DNA of 64,000 nucleotides from Sclerurus mexicanus (lineage: Eukaryota > Chordata > Aves > Passeriformes > Furnariidae): contig VWZF01007011.1 of assembly GCA_013396755.1 (NCBI GenBank), positions 196,980 to 260,979 of the forward strand, read 5' to 3'. The position numbers were made by a program, and so were the translations under genes. The notes beneath the pieces were generated by a model. It saw only the letters and a program-made list of their open reading frames with translations, was not told the origin of the DNA and did not search any database. Of this stretch, positions 37,536 through 48,558 are shown in pieces (the stretch's first letter is position 1; every line of letters begins with the position of its first letter).

Positions 37536-37816
37536 AGGAACTTCTCATATGGCTTCCCCTCAAGGCCCTTCACTATCTTCATTGCCCTCCTCTGGATGCT
37601 CTCTAATAGCTGAATACCTTTCTTATATTGCAGTGCCCAAAACTGCACGAGGTGAGGCCACCCCAGTGCAGAGCAGAGCGGTCTTGCTGTTGACCAGGAC
37701 CCCCAGGTCCCTTTCCATGGCACTACTTTCCAGTATCTCATTCCCCAGTCTGTATGTACATTAAACGTTGCCCTATCCCAGGTGCAGAATCTGGCACTTC
37801 CCTTGTTAAACTTCAT
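37529..37816 (-). pseudogene. CR1 ORF2 C-terminal fragment (broken)
   Basis: The minus-strand frame gives MKFNKGSARFCTW near the N-terminus (family form MKFNKAKCKVLHLG) and ends with LLESIQRRAMKIVKGLEGK, matching the conserved CR1 C-terminal stretch LLERVQRRAMK.I.GLE. Between these the expected 'VDEKLDMSRQCALAAQKAN' part is collapsed, indicating an internal deletion of several dozen codons. The frame ends where similarity to CR1 ends, at about 37,536. It is the C-terminal extension of the 37.5-39.7-kb copy. Confidence 0.85.
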
Positions 37817-37879
37817 ATTGTTGGTGATTGCCCAGTCTTCTAATTTGTCAAGATCTCTCTGCAGGGCCTTTCTGCCTTA

Positions 37880-38130
37880 AAGGGAGTCAACAGCTCTTCC
37901 CACTTTTATGCCATCTGCAAACATGCTCAATATCCCTTTCCAGTCCTGCATCCAAGTAATTTATGATGTTGATGAGCACAGGGCCCTGTGGAGCACCCAT
38001 GGAGCCCTGTGAAACCCCAGTAGTGACAGGTCACCAGTCTGATGTTACCCCATTCACTGTTACCCTCCGTGCTCAATCCATGAGCCAATTGCTCCCCTAC
38101 CATATGATGTGTTTATTCAGCTGTGTGCTG
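37880..38130 (-). pseudogene. CR1 RT palm with damaged catalytic box
   Basis: On the minus strand the catalytic motif reads FADG (37910-37921) in the context MFADGIKVG, where CR1 enzymes have FADD in KFADDTKLG. The second catalytic aspartate is replaced by glycine. Upstream on the same strand (about 37,965-38,035) is the equivalent of the QGS...LGP box, partly duplicated (QGSMGAPQGPVL). Loss of this aspartate would abolish polymerisation even without the frameshifts. Confidence 0.75.
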
Positions 38131-38765
38131 TACATTTTATCTAGAAGGATCCTGTGAAAGACCGTATCAAAAGCTTTCCTGAAATCCAAAAAGATTACGT
38201 TAACTGGCTTCCCTTGATCAACTACATGGGTTACCTTGTCATTAAAGGAAATCAGGTAGGATAACAGGAACTTTCACGAAATTGTGCTGGCTGTGACCAG
38301 TGTCTGCATTGTCTTTCAGGTGTTTTACAATACCTTCCAGATTGATCTGTGTAAATTCACCAGGCACTGAAGTAAGACTGACAAGTCTGTAGTTTCTGAA
38401 GCCATCCTTCTTGCCCTTCTTGAAAATCAGGACAGCATTTACTAGCTTCCAGTCAGCTGGGACCTCTCTGTATTCCCAGTTGAGAGAGGTTTTGCAATGA
38501 CATCAGCCAGCTCATTGAGGATTCTTGGATGAAACCCATCAGGCCTTATAGAATTTATGGGATCCAGCTGGAGCAGCAGATCCTACACAATTTCAGAGTT
38601 TATGGGAGTTGATCATTATTGCAGTCATGGGTCTCCAGTTCAGGACATTGAGACTCCCTTGGTATTGAAGACAGAGGCAAATAAAGAGTTCAGCACCCCT
38701 GTCTTGTCTCTGTCCCTGTTTTGGAGGTGACCATCCTCATCCTGTAAGGGCTTGATGTATTTCTA

Positions 38766-38795
38766 TACTATATATATATTATATATTATATTTCT
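38766..38795. repeat. (TATAT)n tract inside CR1
   Basis: An AT-only expansion within the CR1 copy, at a position where related copies read GATGTATTTATAGAAACC without it. It must have arisen after insertion. Confidence 0.7.
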
Positions 38796-38893
38796 TTTTC
38801 TATACTGCCTGTTGCCATTAATATGCTTTAAAAACTGTTTGTTTTTTTTTTATTATCCCCCACATTTCTGGCAGCTTTAACTCCAGCTGAGAT

Positions 38894-39184
38894 TTAGTCA
38901 CACAAACAGCAGCAAGCAGCAACTCTGAACTCTTCCCATGTCACTTGACCTTGCTTCCACTGGGCATACACTTTCCTTTTTTGCCTTATTTCCAAGAAAA
39001 GATCCCTGCTTAGCCAAGATTGCCTTCTGCCTACTTGACCTCCAAATTTTGGAATTTCCTGCTCCTGTGCCCTTAGGAGGTGATGTTTAAAAATGATCAG
39101 CATTGATGGATCCCAGCACCTGCCAAAACAGTATCCCAAGGGACTTACTAATTCTCTGAGCAGCCTGAAGTCTGCTCTTCTCAT
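38894..39184 (-). pseudogene. CR1 ORF2 endonuclease-RT linker (broken)
   Basis: This 96-codon frame starts MRRADFRLLRELVSPLGYC and contains LSRDLFLEIRQKRKVYAQWK followed by QGQVTWEEFR. The family equivalents are ADF.LFR.L..RVPW and LN.ELL..L..KK..Y..WKQGQVTWEEYR. It is the best open stretch of the 37.5-39.7-kb copy. The frame ends at a stop near 38,894, where related copies continue into the region before the RT. Confidence 0.85.
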
Positions 39185-39680
39185 GTCCAGAAGTGAGGTT
39201 TTTCAGGAACTTTTTCTCCCATCAACAGAGATTTTAAACCCAATCACTTCATGGTTGCTGTGGCCAAGAAAGTCACCATTTTCCACTTTGCTCATGAGAT
39301 CTGCTCATTGGCCAGCAGTAGGTCAAGGAGGGCATCTTTTCAAATCAGGTCCCTTAGGACTTGTACCATAAAGCTATTGTCCACATTTTTTAGGAGTCTT
39401 CTGGTCCATTACACAACATCAGTTTTGTGATGCTCCCAGTTAATTTCTGGCAAGTCCATCAGGACAAGGGCAGTTGACTTGAAAGTGTCCCTTATTTCCT
39501 CAAAGAATAATTCATCCTGGTGGGGAAGTCTACAGTAGACTCTCACAATGACATCTGCATTATTATTTTGCCCCTTGATTCTTACTCAGAGGCTCTCAGT
39601 TGTGTTACTGCCAACATGTGAGCTGCATACATTGTAACCCTTCTAGTCAGATGGAGCTTGTGATGCTTGGTCTGCAGTAG

Positions 39681-40644
39681 TGGGTGTCTGCTGCCTTTAC
39701 CAGCCAAAGAGGGAGGCAGGGAGAATACAAGCACCAGGGAGAGACAACTTCTTTACAAAATATGAATATAAGGAAAAGACAAAGTGGATTAAGTTAAATT
39801 AATAATAAGCATATGACTTTTAATTAAATATATGGGCTTAGGGTTATTAAAATCAAGTCTAACTGTGTTCCAGTTTTCAATGTAAGTAGAATGTAACTTT
39901 AATTTGAGGTGCTTTCTCATGAGCATAAATAGTCAGAAATTTTCCTTGAGAAAATTAAACCTACTTCACTTCTGGTGATTTTGGTTCTTCTCTGATTAAA
40001 ATACAGAGACAGGAATTTTCCTACTACAGATAATGTTAGGAGATCAGTGTGCATATTACTTTTGTCTAGGCCTTCTTTAAGTACACCTTAAAACAGCAAT
40101 AATTTTGTGTTTTAAAATACTGGTTCTGTTTTAGTTAATATTTCAAGCTTTCTCCTGCCCTTCTGCTATCATTAGTATCATACTTCTAAGAATGGAAGTA
40201 AGAATAGAACTGCCAGCAATTTAAAACAGATATATGGTATCATAAGGTAACTTGTAGATAAGTTTATCTTCCCACGGTGAAACTTTAACTGCAGTGAAGT
40301 CGCTGACCAAAACCGGAGAAACCTCTTGCATTTTCCATGCAGTCTGTTGAACTTAAATGATGAATTCCTCATAGTGTTGGTCTTTTATTTTCTATTAAAT
40401 ATATACAAAGTTACTCTTTCATCAGTAGTGAGTAGCAGTGCAAGAAGAAAGAAAATACAATAATATGCTCAGGGGTTCAGGTAAAAAAACGTTCACACTC
40501 CAGAGCACTTAACCAAGAATTTACAAAGTTAAACACTTTAGTGACTTTATTTAATCCCCATGACATTATGCAGAGGTCAAAAGGAATATTATTTACAGGG
40601 AACAGCCATATTAGTAGAAAAACATGTTAGAAAAGTGGTCCCTG
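39681..40644. other. AT-rich DNA, no gene seen
   Basis: No recognised element between the CR1 copy and the trinucleotide-rich tract. Confidence 0.5.
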
Positions 40645-40712
40645 CCATCACCACCACCACTGCTGCCACCACCACTCTTGCTGCTACTTCTGCTATTGCC
40701 ACCGCTGCCACA
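40645..40712. repeat. Degenerate (CCA)n/(CTG)n trinucleotide tract
   Basis: CCACCACCAC, CTGCTGCCACC and TGCTGCTACTTC-like units form an imperfect CNG/CCA stretch. It creates an Ala/Thr-rich frame on the plus strand (40560-40838) and an Ala/Val-rich one on the minus strand; neither looks like a gene. Confidence 0.8.
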
Positions 40713-40879
40713 GTAGACAAAGAGCTCTTCCCTGCTGCTGTGCCGCAATCTGTTGCCATCTGTTGCCCCTGCACTGTGAAGAGTGAGAGCCCCTACACCT
40801 GCACTACCATCACTAGAGTTGGACTTCAGGCACTATGACTCCTAGTTCAAAAAAACTAGGTCTCCAAGTTTTGTTTTGT

Positions 40880-41200
40880 CCCTGTTTTGTTTTCCTTTGT
40901 TCCAAGGAGGGAAGAAAGAAGGGGGCAGATTAAGCTTGCCATCTTGCCTTTGTTTCTGGGATGCCACATGGTGTGCAGTGCGAGACTGTGCACCATTTTG
41001 TCTTTGTCTGGGGCAAAACCGTGTGGCTCACAGTGTGGGAAGGGCCACCATCTTGTTTTTGTTCTAGGGGGCACAGAGGACATCTTGCTTTTGTTGGTTA
41101 AACCATTCCCTCTTTTGTACAATCTTTTACTATTATTGTTGTGTTTATTGCAATTTGTTCAGTAAATTATGATTCTAGCTTGTAATGTCTCCTATTATTT
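40880..41200 (+). mobile_element. Possible LTR-derived segment with 54-55-bp repeats
   Basis: CCATCTTG-type words recur at 40939, 40993, 41048 and 41080 (spacings 54, 55 and 32), each followed by CTTTGT/TTTTGT and a G-rich stretch: three to four degenerate tandem units. Downstream (41100-41200) is T-rich text with GTGTTTATTGCAATTTG and CAGTAAATTATG, which resembles the R/U5 part of some avian LTRs as I remember them. No TG...CA boundary or target duplication was found, so the LTR assignment is weak; the tandem repeat itself is clear. Confidence 0.35.
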
Positions 41201-41770
41201 TTTTTCCCCCACTAACGAAAGGTGGTTGTTTGAGATATCTTGGTTTTCCCTATGATTTTTAAAACCAGCACAGACAGGGAAGCATTATCCAGTGCAAATT
41301 AATTAGGCTTGGAAGGTTGTTTTACTGTGCCATTTGGTGTACACTGTGCTTGTTTATAGATAAGCATATGCCATAAAAAAATGCCAAATCAATTGCCCGA
41401 AGGTAAACTCTAATTTGTATGCCGGTGTAGTAGAGGAACTATAGAATGAAAAGCAGCTAAAGACATAACCTTTTCTTGACCTGATTTGTATGCAGTGAGA
41501 TGAGCATTCAGTCACATCTCTCTGAATTACTGTAGATCACCTGTACTCTTAGGTAAATTACATCATCAAACAAACTGATGTAATATAGGAAGAAAATGTG
41601 TAGAATCAATAATACAGAACTGATATGAAGAAGTAAAATGAACAGTTAAGGTAATTTTTTCCTCATGCTGCCAGTACTAGCTGTAGTACAACCACCAGAA
41701 ATAGTGAGTCAAATTATATTTCAAAGATAATCTGTGGAGAGTATGCCTGAAAATTTTACAACAATGAATT
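41201..41770. other. AT-rich DNA, no gene seen
   Basis: Nothing recognisable. Confidence 0.5.
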
Positions 41771-42040
41771 AATCATAGAATCCTAGAAAAATAGAATGGT
41801 TTGAGCTGTAAAGCACCTTAAAGATCACCTAGTTCCAACCCACCAGCAGGAACATCTTTCATTAGACCAGGTTGCTCAGACTTCCATCCAGCCTGGCCTT
41901 TAACACCCCCAGGGATGGTGCATCCACAGCTTCTCTGGGCAACCTGTTTAAGTGCCTCACCACCCTCACAGAAAAACTCACTCCTAATATCTAATCTAAA
42001 CCTACTCTCTTTTAGTTTAAATCCATTGCCCCTTGTACTT
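41771..42040 (-). mobile_element. CR1 LINE 3' end, minus strand (fragment)
   Basis: The plus strand starts AATCATAGAATCCTAGAAAA and continues as the reverse complement of the CR1 3' end (AGTTCCAACCCACCAGCAGG near 41831, AGACCAGGTTGCTCAGACTT near 41864, CTAATATCTAATCTAAACCT near 41983). On the minus strand the end of ORF2 reads RGNGFKLKESRFRLDIRSEF, as in conserved CR1 C-termini, with a frameshift after it. It is 5'-truncated. Confidence 0.92.
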
Positions 42041-42390
42041 AGAGGTGTTAGAACTTCCCAGAATAGACTTACTGGCCCTTTGAGGGACACAATATTCTAG
42101 CGTGTTTGCATTTACTGTATTTTTGTCAAAAATTGAAATGACTTGTACTATCCAAAGCTTTATAGTAAATGAAAATCTCCTCCTAAAACACTGAATATGA
42201 GAGACTGACAAAGCCATTGGAGGAGGTTGCTAAAAATGGGTGTCTTCTGGTACAAACAGACCAACACTCTTCAGAGTTGCGATGAGATTAAGCTAAGCTT
42301 CTGGTTCTAAGGCAAATGTAGGAAGGATTTTTAAGAATCTGTATTTAACTATCAGCTTGTCTATTGAACATTATCATGGGTTTTTACTGC
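42041..42390. other. Spacer between two opposed CR1 ends
   Basis: AT-rich, no recognisable content. The 5'-truncated ends of the two CR1 copies face each other across it. Confidence 0.5.
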
Positions 42391-42626
42391 AGAGAGAGGT
42401 ATAATTAGAAAAAGGTTCTTCACCCAGAGGGTTGTTGGGCACTGAAACAGGCTGCCCAGGGAAGTGGTCACAGCATCAAGCGTGACAGAGTTCAAGAAGT
42501 GTTTGGATGATATTCTCAGGCACATGGTGTGACTCTTGGGGATGGTCCTGTGCAAGGCTAAGGGTTGGACTCTGTGATCTTTGTGGGTGCCTTCCAACTC
42601 AGCATATTCTCTGATTCTGTGACTCT
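42391..42626 (+). mobile_element. CR1 LINE 3' end, plus strand (different subfamily)
   Basis: Sense-strand CR1 3' end: AAAAAGGTTCTTCACCCAGA near 42409, CACAGCATCAAGCGTGACAG near 42469, AGGCACATGGTGTGACTCTT near 42517, GACTCTGTGATCTTTGTGGG near 42568. It ends in the terminal repeats ATATTCTCTGATTCTGTGAC (about 42603-42622). The 3' end (TGGTGTGACTCTTGGGG, CCTTCCAACTCAGCATATTC) differs from the other copies in this window and marks another CR1 subfamily. Confidence 0.92.
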
Positions 42627-43148
42627 CAGAAGATTCTCTCATAGTTTCTTTAATTGTTCCTGTAGCCCTCTTCTGCTAATCAAAGTAAGACTTCAGAGGA
42701 TGAACTTTAACAATTCCAAAAGAATATGACAGGATCCTATATAATATACAACTACATTTGTCTTAAATACCATACTCTGAGAAATTACATCCACTGACAT
42801 TTTCTTATTTTCACATCTTTTTCTTTCTTATCAGAGAGAAAAATACTCCTTAACAATGTTGATTTTTATAAAAAGATGCTCAAACAATGGGAATTTAGGG
42901 TTTAAATAACTTATCAACTTCTCTTTCGACAGAAAGATTCTGAGTTACAGATTATCCAAGAAGAATCAACATAATAGGGAATAATGAAATTTTTTTAAAG
43001 AATAGAAATTTTGATTTCCAAGAACTATTGATATTAATTTTTTTTTCCCAATGATCACAGCTCCAGGATCATGCTCAGAAGCTCAGATTAATTTTTGACT
43101 ATGAATTTTAATCATAACTAATTTTATAACTGCCTAAAATGTACTTTC

Positions 43149-43188
43149 ATATATATATATACACACACATATATATATATATACATAT
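43149..43188. repeat. (TA)n(CA)n(TA)n microsatellite
   Basis: TA run, four CA dinucleotides, TA run: same build as the tracts at 5358 and 54575. Confidence 0.95.
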
Positions 43189-43693
43189 TTGAATTAAATT
43201 AGTTTTTCATGGAGACAGGGTTGCCTTAGAATACACAATTAATATATATTGAGTGAATGCTAGAATGGTAGATATAGCTTTTAAATGGTAGAATAGCTTT
43301 TAAAAAAAAACAGAAATATTGCTATTAATAATTTGATAGCTGGACATTTTTAAACCAGGCAAGAATATTGCCATCAGTTTGATGCATGAGACCAAATAGA
43401 AGTACATTTTTCTTGCTGTTTCTTGTCACAAATTTTGAATTAAGGAAACCTAAACAATTATGACAAACAAATTACTTTGTTTTTCTTTAAGACTCAATCA
43501 AAAATTTAATGGTTTCATATAAAAATTCTGACTGTTGTTGAAGTTGTCAAAAACTTTAATATAATCAAATCACCTTTAGGATTTTTCTTACATTTATAAA
43601 TATATTTTGTACTTGCGGTCTAGAAAATTTTCACCTGTTCTTAAGTGCAAATTAAGACTTTTCACCAGTACGCACTTTCACACTTGAATATTA

Positions 43694-43725
43694 CTTCTAC
43701 TACTATAACTACTACTACTACTAAA
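43694..43725. repeat. (CTA)n trinucleotide repeat
   Basis: CTACTACTATAACTACTACTACTACTA with one interruption. Confidence 0.9.
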
Positions 43726-46700
43726 CTCAATGTAGCTAGAGCATATTATATACTACGACAATATGCTATTTGTTTATATTTGCTCTTTAATATGACAGAA
43801 ATAATCTACACTGAAAAATACAAGGAATAGTTTCAAATAAACACAATCAAAATAAGAAAAGCAAGATACAAGGATGTAGTGAAAGGACAGCAAAAAACAC
43901 AGGTAAAAGTAAAGTACCAGTTGAAGGAAAGAATTTTTTCTATTCTTAGAAGAAAAATAAAAAATTACCACAACTGGAAGTCTAAGCTAAACAAAATAAA
44001 CAACAAAAACAAACACCACCACCACAAAACCCCCCCACAAAACCAAAAAGAAAATGACAGACAGATACAGTTTCAAAACTATATGCATTTTGCATCCTAA
44101 AATAATTAGTTAGATTCAAAAGTTATTGAAGACAACTTCAGAAAATATGTTTTCCAAACCCCTCTGGGAAAAGCTATATTTACAGGTAGTGAAGATTTAC
44201 CATTTCCACAGGAACCTGGCAAGCTGGAGTACATAAGAATATAACGGGTGATTTTTAATTATTAACTATTAAAAATTATTTTTTTTAAAGCAAGAGAGCT
44301 ACATAATATAGGAATTCTAATGGCTTAAGAATATATCTCTAAATTTCCAGCTGACTCATAAGGGCTTTTTAGGCTGACCTTTTAATAAACTTTTATGATA
44401 ATCTTTAGAAATTGTTTTGTGCACTAATAAACACTGAAATGGAAGAAAAGTTGCTATTTTCCATTTTAGTACAGTCACTGAATATAGAGAAGGGTGTTAA
44501 CATTCAAAAAGAAAATATTCCTTCAAGGTATTACACACAGAAGCCACCTGTGGCAGGGGGTTTCATGCGGGTTTTGTCTACAGTTTGTCTATGTATGAGA
44601 CAAGGCACAGTTGTAGGGTGATATATTTTTATCCCCAACTATGAAAGTCCTATGAGGACACAGGATGTCTGTTTTCTCTCTAAGAGATTTGAACTAGTCA
44701 GCAAGGAAAAATAATTGTGCGTCACGTCAGCTTGGGGTTTTTTTGGAGGGAGGTGAAGGAAAATTGAGGAATAGTTTGAAATTGGAAAAAAAATATATAT
44801 AAAAGAACTGAAAACAAAAACTTCAGATGATCATTTTTAGTATTTCCTATTTTAAAACAGGACTAAGATGACAGGGATAATATTTTCCAGAGTGTGCTGG
44901 TGATTTTGGTTTAGGCCCTTGTTTCTCAGCTCATATTAAATATGACCTTCCACATTTAAATGTCATTTAGATGTCATTTAAATTAAAAGAATCGAATTAT
45001 TTAGCATGCACTACTTCACCTATAAGGGTGAGAAGGGTCTACTGTATATATCTAGAAGCAACTAGTCTTTTCCTTCCCCCTGTAATTAATACAGTTAGAA
45101 TCCTGGAGCTTATTCTATAATGTGCTGACATGAGCTAACATATAAGCCTCTACAGTTCAGAGCAGCCAATTACACCTGCTGACTATCTGTTGGTAGCCAT
45201 GGTATCTGCAGTCTTTGATGGTTGTTCTCACAACAATCTCAGAGCTTAAATGAGCTCAGACACTGGCTCAGCTAGTTCAAAATTCATACTGCTCTGGCTT
45301 TTGCTGTCACTCATTAGGAACTGAAGTATAAGGCTGTGGAGCTCAGAGTGTTTTGTGCATTGCCAGGTAGCCTTCACAGGAACAGAAGGGATATATTTTT
45401 CCTTAGGCTTATGCAGATATTTCAGCAAAATATAAAAAATTCTGGGGCTTCTATTCATGCCTCTGTTCTTCATCTAAATTTGGTTTTATTTTGTCTGATT
45501 ATTTTATAAAAAAGGTCTGTAATGTCTGCTGAAGTTAAAAGACATTGTTTCTTTCTTTATGCTTTGGGTCTAATTTCATTTGTGAGAGCAAAAGTAATAC
45601 ATTCAAAGCATTCAAATCTATTATTAATTGTTGAATTTGCACAGGTAAACATAATCAGCCAAGCATTCCTTGTCGTGTCCCTTTCCTTGTTTCCTGCATT
45701 TGCAGTTTGAAAAAGACACCTCTGGGAGGAAGGTGACTCTATCTTCATTCTCAATTGAAGTGTGAAAATAACTTATTTTCTAAATCCAGTGGAAAAGCAC
45801 TTAGATTTGAGTTATTAACAGGTTCTGACTCTGAATGGATGCACAATTTAAGCTAAGAATTTCCCCTTCACTATGCAAAATTAGCATCCAAAGGAACATA
45901 TTTATTGTTCAAAAATAAGAAAAAATATCTTATATCTTATTTTTAGGTAAGTTACTGTTAGTTCTAAACACTGGTACTGCCCCATACTAATAAAGCTGAA
46001 ATATTTCCAGTTAGCATGTGTACTCTGAATTATTCTGCAATCTGTTTCTAGTGGATAGCCTTTGCAGAAGTATAATTGAGAAGCATGAGTGTTTCTTCCA
46101 TAGCTTCATCTTTTTGCCTAAAAGAATTTCATTCAGGTGTTGGCTGTGACTGGTTGGTTGTGTCACTTCTGAAGAGAGGTATCTGTCTCTGAACTTCAGT
46201 TTCCTCTTAACTCTACTAACTGAAATTCCTGTTAAGATTAAAGGTGTGGGCTTCTGGGCCTCTTTTTCTTTATTAAGTCAAAAAAGGTCCAATGGTTCTA
46301 ATAACTGAACTGTATACAGACCTCTTTACATAATGTCAAATATCTACCCTGACAACCACAAGAAAGAAATTAACACAATTTATTTTTGCTGAGTTTTATT
46401 TGCCATTAACACAGAGGTTTAAAAAAAAAAAACAAAACACAACAAAATACTTTTAGAGCACTACTGCTTGTTTAAGAAGGTAAAATTAATCAGAAGTTTG
46501 CATTTCATCCTTCAAAAATCTCTCCAAACATTATGATTTTCAGCTCTATTTCCAAAGAAACTAAAATCAATTGACACTATAGAATGTCCTTGAGTGTAAT
46601 TCTTCCTCCACCAATTCCATTAATATTTACTATGCAGTATTAACTGACACACAGAATAATAACATGACTTTCCAGTGGGATAGCTAAATATTGAGACAGA

Positions 46701-48558
46701 AAAGTTCCACATATATTAACTTTCTACAAAATAAATAAAATATTGTTCCACTGTTATTTTTTATTTCATTTTTCTACATTGTGCTAGTTTCTCCACTTAT
46801 CATATTCTATCAAAATTATATCAAATCCTGAGATGTTAGCTATATTCTTTAAAAGCTGTTACCTCTCTAATCAAGTATCTTAGAGATTCAGTTTCTCTTT
46901 ATAAAGTGAGAGTAAAATGGGAAAAAAGCAAAATGTTTTCCTATTTTGTAAAATTTTGTAAAAGCAAGGCTTTTGTGGCCTTGTTGATTGTCATGACATT
47001 AGTAGAGCTATGCAACATAACAGTGCATTTTCTTTATTACTTCACATGATTATAGAAATTTTATAAATGCCCATTGGAGTTAGAAACAGCATGCATTGCA
47101 ACTACCTATCACAATAATCCTACACAGAATTCTAGTAATGCTTCTTTATTCAAAGTGCAGAACCAAAACCCACACATGTTCACATGTAAGCAATTTTTCT
47201 CCACATAAAATCTTGTGAAGCAAATAAATCTTGATTATCACAATCTGTCACTCATTCTGTTTCCCATAATATTATACTTTCATTTCACAAGGGCTTTAGG
47301 GACAGTGTACTCATTCCCACCAGAACCCTAAAATCCTTGTAAAATATCACTGAATCTTATTTTCCCACTGTGCTAAGCACATGCTATTACCAAGCCCAGC
47401 ACTACAACATGGTGGAAGAGAAATTATGCTGCACCTACATGCTGAGATCCTCTCTGCTATTAGTTCTTTCACAGATCCCATAACAACTGAAAATGATGTG
47501 ATTTTTCAGGGGGAAAACAAATGCAGTAATGTACAGGATAGAAAAATGCATTATACATGGAAGGAAAAAACTCTGTAGCCTGACTCTAAACTAAATACAT
47601 AATTAAACATAGGCACAATTGGGTACCAAAGAGTAAGAATTTGCAATACACACTTGATTCTTCATCTCTAACACAGCATTGAACTTCAAGAATCAGTAGT
47701 TATATCTGGTACTGAAAAATACATAATAATAAGACAGTAACATTTCCAAGTATTGATAACTTCCTGTGACTTACCTTTGCAAAATGAAAAGGACAGTGCT
47801 TGCCACTGTTAATACAAGATAAATGGAGACTTGACTTTTACCACTGTTTTCTGACAAAGGCTTCTCTGAAGAGTAACAATCTTCCGCTTCATATGTTTCA
47901 TAAGATTAGAGACAATTATATTTTATATCTGATCATCTAGTAAACCAGTGATGTTACATTCCTGAACAGTAAGAGACAGCTACATTTATATTCATTTGTT
48001 CAGAAAGAGTGTAATCTTATAGTTTCATGATCTAGAAGGCAGCACAAAACCTTTCAAACCAATACGAACCTTTGTTTTTTCGATGATGTGAAAGTATTTT
48101 TCATGAAACATAGCCTGATCATATCAATTCAATGAACATGAAAATTTGTAGATTTCAACAGTCTTTAATTTTATGTCAGATAAGTTCTACAGCCTTTTTT
48201 GGGAGTCAGTGTGCAGTCTTCATAAAATATAAAAATATCAAAGACTGTAAAGCTATGAAATTAGTAGTAATTAATTGTGATGAAAAAATGCATAATGTCC
48301 TAGATGTAATAAAAATGCAGTCATGGAAAAACAATGATACTATGCTCCATTACTCCTCAGAGGGATAAAGATAAAAGAAAACACAGAGAACTTAATTAGT
48401 TCAAACACCAGAAAAGTTTGCCTATATATATATTGCAAAATAAACTTGGTTTCACTGCACTGTGTGGAGGATGATTAGAACATCATGGAAAAAGTCTTCT
48501 TTAACTAATTGACAGATATAGCCGCACAGAGTGTTGTAAAACTACTTATGTACTGCAG
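43726..48558. other. AT-rich DNA, no supported gene
   Basis: Low-complexity A/C-rich text lies at 43995-44050 and an A12/CAAAACAC run at 46421-46450. Open frames of 60-78 codons show no motif that I recognise. A stretch at about 46140-46225 faintly resembles a MIR-type SINE core. Confidence 0.5.

Larger units (their letters stand above)
37536..39680 (-). mobile_element. CR1 LINE, longest copy: endonuclease end to RT C-terminus
   Basis: About 2.1 kb of CR1 ORF2 in minus orientation. Going from high to low coordinate it covers the C-terminal part of the APE-type endonuclease (39,680 to about 39,200), the linker (39,184-38,894), the RT fingers/palm (about 38,640-37,880) and the C-terminal RT extension (37,816-37,536). 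The terminal ~400 bp, including the 3' tail, is absent, so the copy was cut at both ends. An AT-rich (TATAT)n expansion interrupts it at about 38,766-38,795. The order is collinear throughout, indicating one insertion. Many frameshifts, and a changed catalytic box, make it dead. Confidence 0.92.

Noticed and set aside
40560..40838. Ala/Thr-rich ORF
   Set aside because: Produced by the degenerate CCA/CTG trinucleotide tract; no other support.
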